A stretch of DNA of 8,499 nucleotides from Flavobacteriales bacterium (GCA_947460525.1 CANHIV010000021.1:1-8499), one strand, 5' to 3'; numbered from the stretch's first letter, positions 1 to 6,450 are shown. Translations and numbers: made by a program. Notes: generated by a model not told the origin, from the letters alone.

Positions 1-917
1 CCAATCAACATCGCGCCGGACATTTGACCTTCTAATACAATTTTTCCACCAACAAAAAGCAGAATCGAAATCACCCCCATCGAAATAAATTCAGACATCG
101 GCGAACTCAAATATTCTCTTTTGTACAGGCGGTGCATCAATTTAAAATAGGATTGATTTTCGTTTTGAAACTTCTGCTCAAAATATTGCTCCGCATTAAA
201 AACTTTCACCACGCGCATTCCTGTAAGAGTCTCTTCTATTACAGAAATCAATTCACCCAAACTGCCTTTCCCTCTTTTGGCAGCGTTCTTCAAGCTCTTG
301 GCAATCTTAGAAATCAACCAACCGCTTAACGGCAAGAAAATCAATGCAAACAATGTCAATTTCCATGACAGAACAAACAACGTCACCAAACTCAACACAA
401 GCATGATGGGCGCTTTGAGCAATCCTTCTAATGCGCCAATGACAGAAAACTCAATCTCCATCAAATCATTGGTCATACGCGATATCAAGTCTCCTTTCTT
501 TTCATTGCTATAAAAAGCAATGGACAACTTGAGCACTTTCTTGTACAAATCTCTGCGCAAGTCCCGTGATATGGCAGTTCTTATTTTGGCTATGCTGAGC
601 AACGCGATATAATTGGATGCATTCTTCAAAAAGGCCAACAACACAATCACCAAGCACATCAACATCAAGGCTGAGATTTGCCCATGGACGTTCACGTACC
701 CTGTCAGCATGGACTCTGCCTTTTGCCACCAACCTACATTCTGAGCGGGGTTCTTACTCCCTTCAACATTGAACAGGATATAAAGAAAAGGTACGACACT
801 CAAGAAGGTAAACAACGATAGAATCGCATTGACAATATTCAAAAGAAAATTGGACAACAATTCGCGCTTGTAGGGTCTACACAGCGCTATAATATCCTTG
901 AATGCTTGCTTTTTCAT
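1..917 (-). CDS. ABC exporter, membrane domain part (3' end outside window)
   Basis: This is the first 305 residues of an ABC transporter of the MsbA/half-exporter type, which flips or exports lipids, drugs or peptides across the inner membrane using ATP. Only the transmembrane domain is visible; the ATPase domain should lie beyond the left edge. Hydrophobic segments fall at about residues 21-50, 81-108, 166-203 and 276-292. The cytosolic loop FYSNEKKGDLISRMTNDLME (residues 135-154) matches the coupling-loop pattern F(Y)xxxxxGDLxSRxTND of type IV exporters, and ETLTGMRVVKVFNAE (229-243) is the second usual family motif. The start at 917 was chosen because its ATG overlaps the purB stop (TAATG), which suggests translational coupling and cotranscription with purB. 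The family is clear, but the substrate cannot be inferred. Confidence 0.93.
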   Translation of the reverse strand, partial: MKKQAFKDIIALCRPYKRELLSNFLLNIVNAILSLFTFLSVVPFLYILFNVEGSKNPAQNVGWWQKAESMLTGYVNVHGQISALMLMCLVIVLLAFLKNASNYIALLSIAKIRTAISRDLRRDLYKKVLKLSIAFYSNEKKGDLISRMTNDLMEIEFSVIGALEGLLKAPIMLVLSLVTLFVLSWKLTLFALIFLPLSGWLISKIAKSLKNAAKRGKGSLGELISVIEETLTGMRVVKVFNAEQYFEQKFQNENQSYFKLMHRLYKREYLSSPMSEFISMGVISILLFVGGKIVLEGQMSGAMLI

Positions 918-2278
918 TATTCTACTTCATCCATCATGTGCACGCCTGTGTAGGTAAAAGGAGTAATGGCGCGCATTTCTGATTTTATTTTATCACTCAC
1001 CTCCAACTCATCAATAAATTGTTGAATCGAAGATTGGGTAATCTCATTTCCTCTGGTCAACTTTTTCAAAGTCTCATAGGGTTCTGGATAATTCTCTCTT
1101 CTCAAAATGGTTTGAATGGCTTCTGCCACTACCGCCCAATTTTTATCCAAATCCGCTTTCAGCTGTGTTTCATTCAACAACAACTTGTCCCATCCTTTCA
1201 TCAAACTTTGCAAAGCCAAAATGGTGTGTCCCATAGGAACTCCGATATTTCTTAAAACCGTGCTATCGGTTAAATCACGCTGCAATCGAGAAATCGGAAG
1301 CTTGGCGGACAAATGTTCAAACATCGCATTGGCCAATCCCAAATTCCCTTCGGCATTTTCAAAATCAATGGGATTCACTTTGTGCGGCATCGCCGATGAC
1401 CCTACTTCACCTTCTTTGGTCTTTTGTTTAAAATAGTCCATGCTCACGTAAGTCCACATGTCGCGACACAAGTCGATCAGAATGACATTGATTCTTTTTA
1501 AAGCATCAAAAGTTGCTGCAAGATTGTCATAGTGTTCAATTTGGGTGGTGTACTGTGAACGATGCAATTCCAATTTATCTTCAAGAAAATCATTGGCAAA
1601 TTCTACCCAATCAATTTCAGGAAAGGCCACATAATGCGCATTGAAATTACCGGTAGCTCCACCAAATTTGGCTGAAGCAGGAATCTCCTCCAACTGATCC
1701 AATTGTGCTTCTAGGCGTTCAATAAATACGCAAATCTCTTTTCCCAATCTTGTAGGCGAAGCCGCTTGACCGTGCGTTCTGGCCAACAATGCCACATCTT
1801 TCCATTTTTTGGCATCGGTCAAAAGTGAATCAATCAATTGCTCCATTTTGGGCAAATACACTTGATCCAATGCATCGCGAAGCGTTGCTGGGATTGCGGT
1901 GTTGTTGATGTCTTGAGATGTCAAACCAAAGTGAACAAACTCTTTGATGCCTGACAAACCCATCTCATCCAACTTGGCCTTCACACTGTATTCTACCGCT
2001 TTCACATCGTGATTGGTAATTTTCTCTGTTTGCTTGATTTCCAAAGCATCTTGCTCTGTAAAATTTTCCACCCAAGCGCGCAATTGATCTGCATGATTGG
2101 GCTTGAAACTTTTCAATTGCGGCAAAGGAATTTCCGACAAGGCAATGAGGTATTCTACCTCTACCCATACTCGGTACTTGATTAGTGCAAATTCGCTGAA
2201 ATAACCCTGCAATTCTGCAGTGGCATTGGTGTATCGGCCATCAATTGGGGAGATGGCCATTAGTGGGGAGATGCTCAT
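917..2278 (-). CDS. purB: Adenylosuccinate lyase
   Basis: This cytosolic enzyme acts twice in purine synthesis: it splits SAICAR to AICAR plus fumarate, and adenylosuccinate to AMP plus fumarate. At 453 residues it matches the E. coli-type PurB (about 456), and the N-terminus (AISPIDGRY) aligns with that form, which supports the start at 2278 over the ATG at 2260. Family motifs are intact: TNHDVKAVEY (88-97), HFGLTSQDINN (116-126), RTHGQAASPT (167-176) with the presumed general-acid His169, and the fumarase/aspartase-superfamily loop GSSAMPHKVNPIDFENAEGN (293-312), whose serine pair 294-295 holds the catalytic serine. RDLTDSTVLRN (334-344) is also kept. It is first in a tight pair with the ABC exporter and is read from a TACATTTG box 17 bases upstream. 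Confidence 0.98.
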   Translation of the reverse strand: MSISPLMAISPIDGRYTNATAELQGYFSEFALIKYRVWVEVEYLIALSEIPLPQLKSFKPNHADQLRAWVENFTEQDALEIKQTEKITNHDVKAVEYSVKAKLDEMGLSGIKEFVHFGLTSQDINNTAIPATLRDALDQVYLPKMEQLIDSLLTDAKKWKDVALLARTHGQAASPTRLGKEICVFIERLEAQLDQLEEIPASAKFGGATGNFNAHYVAFPEIDWVEFANDFLEDKLELHRSQYTTQIEHYDNLAATFDALKRINVILIDLCRDMWTYVSMDYFKQKTKEGEVGSSAMPHKVNPIDFENAEGNLGLANAMFEHLSAKLPISRLQRDLTDSTVLRNIGVPMGHTILALQSLMKGWDKLLLNETQLKADLDKNWAVVAEAIQTILRRENYPEPYETLKKLTRGNEITQSSIQQFIDELEVSDKIKSEMRAITPFTYTGVHMMDEVE

Positions 2279-2295
2279 ATTTTACTCTCAAAGCG

Positions 2296-2303
2296 CAAAT
2301 GTA
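2296..2303 (-). promoter_or_regulatory. Predicted -7 box of purB
   Basis: The minus strand reads TACATTTG, a match to the Bacteroidota -7 consensus TAnnTTTG, ending 17 bases before the purB ATG. No TTG or TTTG is found at the usual distance upstream, so the -33 element is weak or absent. The implied 5' leader is only about 10-12 bases. Confidence 0.6.
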
Positions 2304-2324
2304 ACGCATAAATGTTTTGTCTCT

Positions 2325-2332
2325 TACCTTTG
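2325..2332 (+). promoter_or_regulatory. Predicted -7 box of the MBL-fold hydrolase gene
   Basis: TACCTTTG matches TAnnTTTG and ends 17 bases before the ATG at 2350. It lies 21 bp from the oppositely oriented purB box, so the two promoters are divergent and their polymerase footprints would overlap. No clear -33 element is visible. Confidence 0.6.
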
Positions 2333-2349
2333 CCACCAAACCTAAGGCC

Positions 2350-3198
2350 ATGAAATTGCACGTAATCGACACAGGATTTTTTAAATTGGACGGAGGCGCC
2401 ATGTTTGGTGTTGTACCCAAAATGATTTGGAACAAAACCAATCCTGCTGATGCCAATAATCTCTGCACCTGGTCAATGCGTTGCTTGCTGATTGAAGATG
2501 GCAACCGTCTCATTTTGGTAGACACTGGAATTGGACAAAAACAGAGCGATCAGTTTTTTGGCCATTATCACTTGCATGGTGATTCTGAATTACACAAAAG
2601 CATTCGCCACGCTGGGTTTGACGCCAAGGACATCACGGATGTATTCTTGACCCACTTGCACTTTGATCATTGCGGCGGCGCCATTGTGCGCGATGCGGCG
2701 AGTGAACAATTGCGCCCTGCTTTTGAAAACGCCAATTATTGGAGCAACGAAAGGCATTGGCAATGGGCCACAGTGCCCAATCCCAGAGAAAAGGCCTCTT
2801 TTTTAAAAGAGAATATTTTGCCCATTCAAGAATCAGGTCAATTGAAATTTATTGAACGTACAGGAGACATTTGCGGAACTGGTTTGGGATTTGACGCCTG
2901 GTTTGTGGATGGCCATACCGATAGCATGATGATTCCTTTGATCCAATACAAAGGGAAAACCATTGCATTCATGGCCGACTTACTTCCTTCTGTAGGACAT
3001 ATTCCGCTTCCTTACGTAATGGGTTATGACACCCGACCTTTGATTACCCTTACGGAAAAAGAGGCCTTCTTGAAAAAGGCCCAAGAAGAAAATTGGGTAT
3101 TGTTTTTAGAACACGACAGCATCAATGAATGCTGCACTTTGAAAAATACAGAAAAGGGCATTCGCCCTGATCAGGTATTTTCATTCTCTGAAATTTAA
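2350..3198 (+). CDS. MBL-fold metallo-hydrolase (lactonase-like metal site)
   Basis: This is a 282-residue cytosolic protein of the metallo-beta-lactamase fold, with no signal peptide or membrane segment. The metal-binding motif HLHFDH spans residues 102-107. The further ligands expected for two metals are present as His189 (VDGHT), Asp210 (FMADLLPS) and His255 (FLEHD). The set HxHxDH, His, Asp, His, and the 21- and 45-residue gaps after His189 and Asp210, resemble AiiA-type N-acyl homoserine lactonases, but the family also holds many unrelated hydrolases, so the substrate is unknown. The start is the first in-frame ATG; a longer frame from a TTG at 2317 would run through the promoter box. 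An AAGG lies just upstream of the ATG. The gene is divergent from purB and converges on the next gene. Confidence 0.9.
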   Translation: MKLHVIDTGFFKLDGGAMFGVVPKMIWNKTNPADANNLCTWSMRCLLIEDGNRLILVDTGIGQKQSDQFFGHYHLHGDSELHKSIRHAGFDAKDITDVFLTHLHFDHCGGAIVRDAASEQLRPAFENANYWSNERHWQWATVPNPREKASFLKENILPIQESGQLKFIERTGDICGTGLGFDAWFVDGHTDSMMIPLIQYKGKTIAFMADLLPSVGHIPLPYVMGYDTRPLITLTEKEAFLKKAQEENWVLFLEHDSINECCTLKNTEKGIRPDQVFSFSEI

Positions 3199-3199
3199 T

Positions 3200-4699
3200 T
3201 TAGCGTCCCGCTTCCTTTTCCAACTGCAAATACTTTTGCACGCGAGCCGGTGGCTGGTAATCCGCATTGGGCGCTGTTTCTGGATCGTAACCAAAGAGAC
3301 GGTAATCCTTGATAATACTATCCACATAGGACGGCACCATTCTTTCCCAACCAGCATACCCATTCTTGATCATGGCCAAAACGTCACGAGAGAAAATGTC
3401 CAAAATTTCCGGATCATAGTCCTCAAGATCCTTTAATCGTTTATTAAAGACCAAGTACTCGTACAATGGCTTGATTCGGGGATGAATGACGGTATTCATC
3501 GTGGTTTGCAGATCACCCGTTTCTTGGCTGCGCCATGGGTAAACATACATTTTCAAATCACGACTAAACATCCTACCAAAAACCTCCAAAATTCCACCAT
3601 TGACATCGCGGTAGTATTTTTCATCAAACAATTGGAACAACATATTGGCGCCAAGTATTACCCCCATACGTTTATTGGTATGGGTAGCAAAATACTCCAC
3701 CAATTTGTAATACTGAGAAAAATTAGAAACCAAAACGGTTTGTCCCAAAGAACAAAGAATATCCGCTCTATCTAAGAAATCTTGCTCATCTACATTGCCC
3801 GAAGCTGTAAGATTGTTCAATGTAATTTCAAACAATACTTGAATTTGATCTGGCTCCACTTTGGGATCTGCCTGAAACTGCTTGATTCCCTTTAAAATCA
3901 TATCAATATTCACCTTCGTGACAGGCCTAAACGAACCACGAATGGCCAAGATATTCTTTTTGTACAACACATCCGCTGCTTGCAAATTGGCACCATCAGG
4001 GGAGAAAATTACAGCCTGGGTCATACCATGCTTCACCAATTGAAGTGACAACAAACGATTATCCACTTCAGCAAAGTCAGGACCTATCATCTCCACCATA
4101 TCAATCTCCATCTGATCCTTTGCTATGTTATCGTACAACGACAACAAGAACTCTTCAGGGGTTTCATAAAGGAAGAAACATCCGTAAATCAAATTGACAC
4201 CCAAAACACCGGTCGTGGCTTGTTGCAACAACGCATCCTGCTCATGGAAACGCGCATGAAGAATGATCTCATTGGGTTCCTTTTCTGGACTGGTTTGAAA
4301 CTTCACGCCCATCCAACCGTGGCCTTGAACGGTCTTGGAAAAGTTGATGGTAGCAATGGTGTTGGCGTAAGAGAAAAATGTCTTGTTCGGATGATCGGTT
4401 CGCTTTAAACGCTCCTCAATCAATCGGTACTCATGGTTGAGCATGTTGACCAATCTTGGTTTACAGACATAACGACCTTTGGCTTCTTTGCCATAAATCG
4501 CATCACTAAAATCTTTGTCATAGGCGCTCATCGCCTTGGCAATGGTGCCGCTGGCCCCACCCGCGCGGAAGAAATGGCGCACCACCTCTTGACCCGCTCC
4601 GATTTCAGCAAACGTTCCGTAGATCGCTTGTTGCAGATTTATTTTCAGTGCCTTCTGATTCGGGGTGAGTACCACCCTTTCTTGATCGTTCATACCCAT
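3200..4699 (-). CDS. Conserved uncharacterised cytosolic protein, 499 residues
   Basis: I recognise this as a conserved Bacteroidota-type protein but know of no established function. I recall relatives bearing inconsistent automatic names (for example TonB-dependent receptor or a nicotinate-nucleotide adenylyltransferase). Neither fits: there is no signal peptide, no beta-barrel pattern, and no clear nucleotidyltransferase HxGH motif. Landmarks are a strongly family-like N-terminus, GTFAEIGAGQEVVRHFFRAG (28-47) then GASGTIAKAMSAYDKDFSDA (48-67); GHGWMGVKF (126-134); SPDGANLQAADVL (233-245); RGSFRPVTKVNIDM (254-267); and a charged C-terminus. It looks soluble and mixed alpha/beta. The start at 4699 is preferred: it follows AAGGA by five bases and lies 17 bases from the -7 box, the spacing seen at other genes here. 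A start at 4693 is possible; one at 4729 lies upstream of the box and is excluded. Confidence 0.85.
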   Translation of the reverse strand: MGMNDQERVVLTPNQKALKINLQQAIYGTFAEIGAGQEVVRHFFRAGGASGTIAKAMSAYDKDFSDAIYGKEAKGRYVCKPRLVNMLNHEYRLIEERLKRTDHPNKTFFSYANTIATINFSKTVQGHGWMGVKFQTSPEKEPNEIILHARFHEQDALLQQATTGVLGVNLIYGCFFLYETPEEFLLSLYDNIAKDQMEIDMVEMIGPDFAEVDNRLLSLQLVKHGMTQAVIFSPDGANLQAADVLYKKNILAIRGSFRPVTKVNIDMILKGIKQFQADPKVEPDQIQVLFEITLNNLTASGNVDEQDFLDRADILCSLGQTVLVSNFSQYYKLVEYFATHTNKRMGVILGANMLFQLFDEKYYRDVNGGILEVFGRMFSRDLKMYVYPWRSQETGDLQTTMNTVIHPRIKPLYEYLVFNKRLKDLEDYDPEILDIFSRDVLAMIKNGYAGWERMVPSYVDSIIKDYRLFGYDPETAPNADYQPPARVQKYLQLEKEAGR

Positions 4700-4716
4700 G
4701 ATTTTCCTTACAAAAC

Positions 4717-4746
4717 CAAAGGTAAACATTTAAGTGGAATAGCAAA
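4717..4746 (-). promoter_or_regulatory. Promoter of the 499-residue protein gene
   Basis: On the minus strand TTTG (4746-4743) is followed after 18 bases by TACCTTTG (4724-4717), a near-perfect Bacteroidota sigma-ABfr type promoter. The box ends 17 bases before the ATG at 4699. This is one of the two best promoters in the window, suggesting good expression of a protein of unknown function. Confidence 0.78.
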
Positions 4747-4805
4747 AAAAATGGTGAAGGGATTGGGGAAAGGGAAAGGAATGAGAATGAGAATGGGAAT
4801 GAAAT
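4744..4805 (+). repeat. C-free, G-rich tract with four GAATGA-type hexamers
   Basis: Sixty-two bases of the plus strand contain no cytosine. The tract has G-runs at 4759-4761, 4765-4768, 4772-4774 and 4778-4779 separated by three-base loops (ATT, AAA, AAA), and then four head-to-tail hexamers at 4779-4802 (GAATGA, GAATGA, GAATGG, GAATGA). It begins directly beside the -33 TTTG of the minus-strand gene, so that promoter is preceded by a pure pyrimidine-plus-A tract on its own strand. A two-layer G-quadruplex is possible in principle. Function is unknown. Confidence 0.7.
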
Positions 4806-4834
4806 CAAGATAAGCTGTTTCTGATAATCTGAAA

Positions 4835-4884
4835 TATGCGCATAACTTATAGGTTGCCTATTCAAATTAGGGATTTCAAATTTG
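4835..4884 (+). promoter_or_regulatory. Candidate promoter/operator of the DUF6934-like gene
   Basis: TTG at 4854-4856 is followed after 20 bases by CAAATTTG (4877-4884), one mismatch from the TAnnTTTG -7 box. A perfect 10-bp palindrome, TATGCGCATA (4835-4844), sits 9 bp upstream of the TTG. The octamer TTCAAATT occurs twice in direct orientation (4861-4868 and 4875-4882), the second copy overlapping the -7 box, which is itself palindromic. The arrangement resembles an operator, but no regulator has been tied to it. The box lies 33 bases from the ATG, unlike the 16-17 of the other genes. Confidence 0.42.
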
Positions 4885-4917
4885 CCGATATGTATTTCCT
4901 TATCGAATCCAACAACT

Positions 4918-5397
4918 ATGAACCTAACCACTTATCCCATTTCAGCAAGTGAAACCCTCATGACCTTTGAATTCATCAGCACTGGACCCAAAGGAAAGAT
5001 TTCCAAAAAAATCTATTTTCAACCTACCCATTTCGAAGGGGTATTCAATTTAGCTTTTGGGGACAAAGAAGATGACACGGACGATTTGAACGATGAAACT
5101 GTTTCTAACAATGGAGATAAAGAAAAAATATTAGCGACCATAGCTCACACAGTATTGATCTTCACAAATTTCCACCCAGATGCATGGATTTATGCAACCG
5201 GCAGTACGAAAGCAAGAACCAGATTATACCGCATGGGTCTCAACAAAATCTTAGATGAAATAGCAAATGACTATGAACTATTTGGAGAACTTGAGGACCA
5301 ATGGATTCCCTTTAAAAAAAATACCGAATTCCAAGGATTTTTGTTTCGAAGAAAAAAGAAAAATAGTAATTTTACACAGCCTTCAATTGCAAAATGA
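4918..5397 (+). CDS. DUF6934-like protein of unknown function
   Basis: This 159-residue soluble protein resembles, by recognition of its pattern, the DUF6934 family found mainly in Bacteroidota, for which I know no function. Visible landmarks are an N-terminal TYPISASETLMTFEFIS, GPKGKISK (23-30), an acidic middle (residues 50-60), NNGDKEKILATIAHTV (64-79), the most conserved-looking segment ATGSTKARTRLYRMGLNKIL (93-112), and a basic tail FLFRRKKKN (141-149). The A-T-G-S-T-x-A-R-T-R-L-Y stretch looks like a binding or active site, but that is inference. The ATG at 4918 is the first in frame; an extension to 4882 would need a TTG inside the presumed promoter. Its last codon and stop overlap the next ORF by four bases (ATGA), so the two are probably translated as a coupled unit. 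No signal peptide or membrane segment is seen. Confidence 0.88.
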   Translation: MNLTTYPISASETLMTFEFISTGPKGKISKKIYFQPTHFEGVFNLAFGDKEDDTDDLNDETVSNNGDKEKILATIAHTVLIFTNFHPDAWIYATGSTKARTRLYRMGLNKILDEIANDYELFGELEDQWIPFKKNTEFQGFLFRRKKKNSNFTQPSIAK

Positions 5398-5531
5398 AAA
5401 AAGCCATTCAAAAACCAATTTCAATTAGAATCAATACTGCGTTGAATCAATTCGATGGGAAAATTTTGTGCCCTAAAAAGCTGAATAAGGCCAACCAAAC
5501 CTTGCAAAGGATCGGGATTCCTAAGTCTTAG
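5394..5531 (+). CDS. 45-residue basic protein coupled to the DUF6934-like gene
   Basis: A short frame begins at the ATGA overlap with the preceding stop and runs 45 codons to TAG. The product starts MKKAIQKPISIRINTALNQF and continues with an FDGKILCPKKL-like centre (20-30) and ends RIGIPKS; it is rich in lysine and has one cysteine (26). It lacks a signal peptide, membrane span or known motif. Support for it being real comes from the ATGA coupling, a normal codon mix, and the absence of any other gene before the repeat cluster. It may be a small partner of the upstream protein, as in two-gene toxin-antitoxin or accessory modules, but nothing in the sequence proves that. It could also be a chance frame, which is why confidence is moderate. 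Confidence 0.6.
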   Translation: MKKAIQKPISIRINTALNQFDGKILCPKKLNKANQTLQRIGIPKS

Positions 5532-5591
5532 CTTGCTATTCGCTTTGCGATAAACAAATCAGATCAACAACTCACAAGCGAGTCAAAACTA

Positions 5592-5679
5592 TTAACGCAA
5601 AGGTCACGAAGAATCCGCAAAGGACGCGAAGTTTTTTCACTCAGCGAACTTTGCGAAAACTTTGCGGGCTCTGCGTTAA
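5592..5679. repeat. Intergenic repeat element 1, long imperfect hairpin
   Basis: An 88-bp element is bounded by the perfect inverted repeat TTAACGCA (5592-5599) and TGCGTTAA (5672-5679). Nested inside are CCGCAAAG (5615-5622) with CTTTGCGG (5660-5667), and CGCGAAG (5625-5631) with CTTTGCG (5649-5655, one G-T pair). The transcript of either strand could fold into a three-segment hairpin. The element lies between two convergent genes, where it could act as a two-way terminator or mRNA stabiliser. I recall GCAAAGG/CTTTGCG repeats of this type as common in Bacteroidota intergenic DNA. A fragment resembling the right arm (CGCTTTGCGATAA, 5540-5552) lies just upstream; the rest of 5532-5591 shows nothing. 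Confidence 0.8.
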
Positions 5680-5717
5680 AATACTTTTCATCATCTTGAA
5701 TGATAGTAACAAATACA

Positions 5718-5803
5718 AACGCAATGGGCGCGAAGAAAACGCAATGGGCACGAAGTTTTATCCCTCAGCGAACTTTGCGAAAACTTTGCGGGCTTTGCGA
5801 TAC
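5718..5803. repeat. Intergenic repeat element 2, diverged left arm
   Basis: The right arm holds 31 bases (5764-5794) identical to 5640-5670 of element 1. The left arm differs: it is a direct duplication of an 18-mer (AACGCAATGGGCGCGAAG, 5718-5735, and 5738-5755 with one change), and GCAATGGGC stands where element 1 has GCAAAGG. The arms therefore pair less well than in element 1. Identity of one arm with divergence of the other points to recent copying or gene conversion of that arm. Confidence 0.75.
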
Positions 5804-5841
5804 ATGGACACAATCATCCGATCTGATACTGAGATAAAAAT

Positions 5842-5903
5842 TTAACGCAAAGGACGCGAAGAATCCGCAGAGGTCGCAGAGGTCGCAGAGGTCGCAGAGG
5901 TCG
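5842..5903. repeat. Intergenic repeat element 3, left arm with 4x 9-mer tandem array
   Basis: It begins TTAACGCAAAGGACGCGAAG, the left-arm sequence of the family, shares ACGCGAAGAATCCGCA with or closely resembles element 1, and then passes into four exact tandem copies of CGCAGAGGT (5866-5901). There is no matching right arm. It stops eight bases short of the end of the minus-strand cysteine-cluster gene (stop at 5913-5911). The exact copies suggest slippage and likely length variation between strains. Confidence 0.8.
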
Positions 5904-5910
5904 AGGAGTA

Positions 5911-6429
5911 TTACTTGCTTTTGACAGCGGTGGCCAAATCATACAAATGCTTCATGGCTTCGTATGTGGCAGGACAACGGTGCAAATTAGCCGCGTACAA
6001 TTCAGTCTGATCAAAGAAATCCTTTCGGTGCAAATGGGGAAACTTGGCACAATCATGAGGACGGTATTCGTAGACAGAGCACAAACCCGATTGGCCATCC
6101 AAAAATTGACATGGCGTGCTTCTATTACAGATATCCCCAGTGGATTCCTCTACATACAACCATTTGTCAAAAAACTCTTGGTAGGTCATTCCCAATTGAG
6201 CCGACAATTTCTTGACTTCTGCTTTCTTCCAAGTGGGGGTCATGGTCTTGCAACAATTGCCGCATTGGGTACAATCCACCTTGGTCCAAGCGTATTTCTC
6301 AGCCTTGCGCACCAACGGATAAATGGACTTGTCAGCCTTTTTGGTAATCTTGGTAAGAAAAGCAGAGATCTTCTTTTTGTCTCGATACGCTTTTTGGCGA
6401 TACGACTTGAGATTGATGGGGGTGCTCAT
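5911..6429 (-). CDS. YkgJ-type CxxCxxCC cysteine-cluster protein
   Basis: This 172-residue soluble protein belongs to the YkgJ/CxxCxxCC family (putative zinc- or iron-chelating domain), whose biochemical role is not established. The signature is CTQCGNCC at residues 53-60 (Cys53, 56, 59, 60), followed by Cys101, Cys107, Cys117 and Cys127 in CNRSTPCQFLDGQSGLC and YRPHDCAKFPH, plus Cys152. The cysteine pattern is complete, so metal binding is likely. The N-terminal 50 residues are lysine-rich and helical. The ATG at 6429 is chosen over the upstream ATG at 6477, because the extra 16 codons would lie inside the SRP RNA gene. The start is four bases after the U-tract of that RNA, and no separate promoter is evident, so expression may come from read-through of the RNA promoter. 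Confidence 0.92.
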   Translation of the reverse strand: MSTPINLKSYRQKAYRDKKKISAFLTKITKKADKSIYPLVRKAEKYAWTKVDCTQCGNCCKTMTPTWKKAEVKKLSAQLGMTYQEFFDKWLYVEESTGDICNRSTPCQFLDGQSGLCSVYEYRPHDCAKFPHLHRKDFFDQTELYAANLHRCPATYEAMKHLYDLATAVKSK

Positions 6430-6433
6430 ATAG

Positions 6434-6450
6434 AAAAAAGTAAAGGCAAG
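6434..6450 (-). terminator. 3' end and U-tract of SRP RNA
   Basis: The minus strand has CTTGCCTT (6450-6443), the 3' strand of the terminal stem, then TAC and six T (6439-6434). The RNA's own closing stem (AAGGCAAG with CTTGCCTT) therefore doubles as the terminator stem. Termination is probably partial, as the next gene starts at 6429. Confidence 0.6.

Noticed and set aside
4433..4813. A 126-codon plus-strand frame across the start of the 499-residue gene
   Set aside because: It is antisense to a conserved protein and its promoter, and ends in the low-complexity hexamer tract.
4882..4917. Upstream TTG start for the DUF6934-like protein
   Set aside because: It overlaps the presumed -7 box, and the ATG at 4918 gives the N-terminus expected of the family.
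4918..5531. Firm toxin-antitoxin assignment
   Set aside because: The layout fits, but no toxin or DNA-binding antitoxin motif can be seen in either protein, so the functional name is withheld.
5651..5845. A 64-codon plus-strand frame through the repeats
   Set aside because: It lies wholly in repeat elements 1 to 3, has no family-like sequence and no promoter; it is a by-product of the repeats.
5592..5903. Possible CRISPR array
   Set aside because: Repeat units are unequal, there are no uniform unique spacers, no cas genes are present, and the units form inverted arms as intergenic hairpin elements do.
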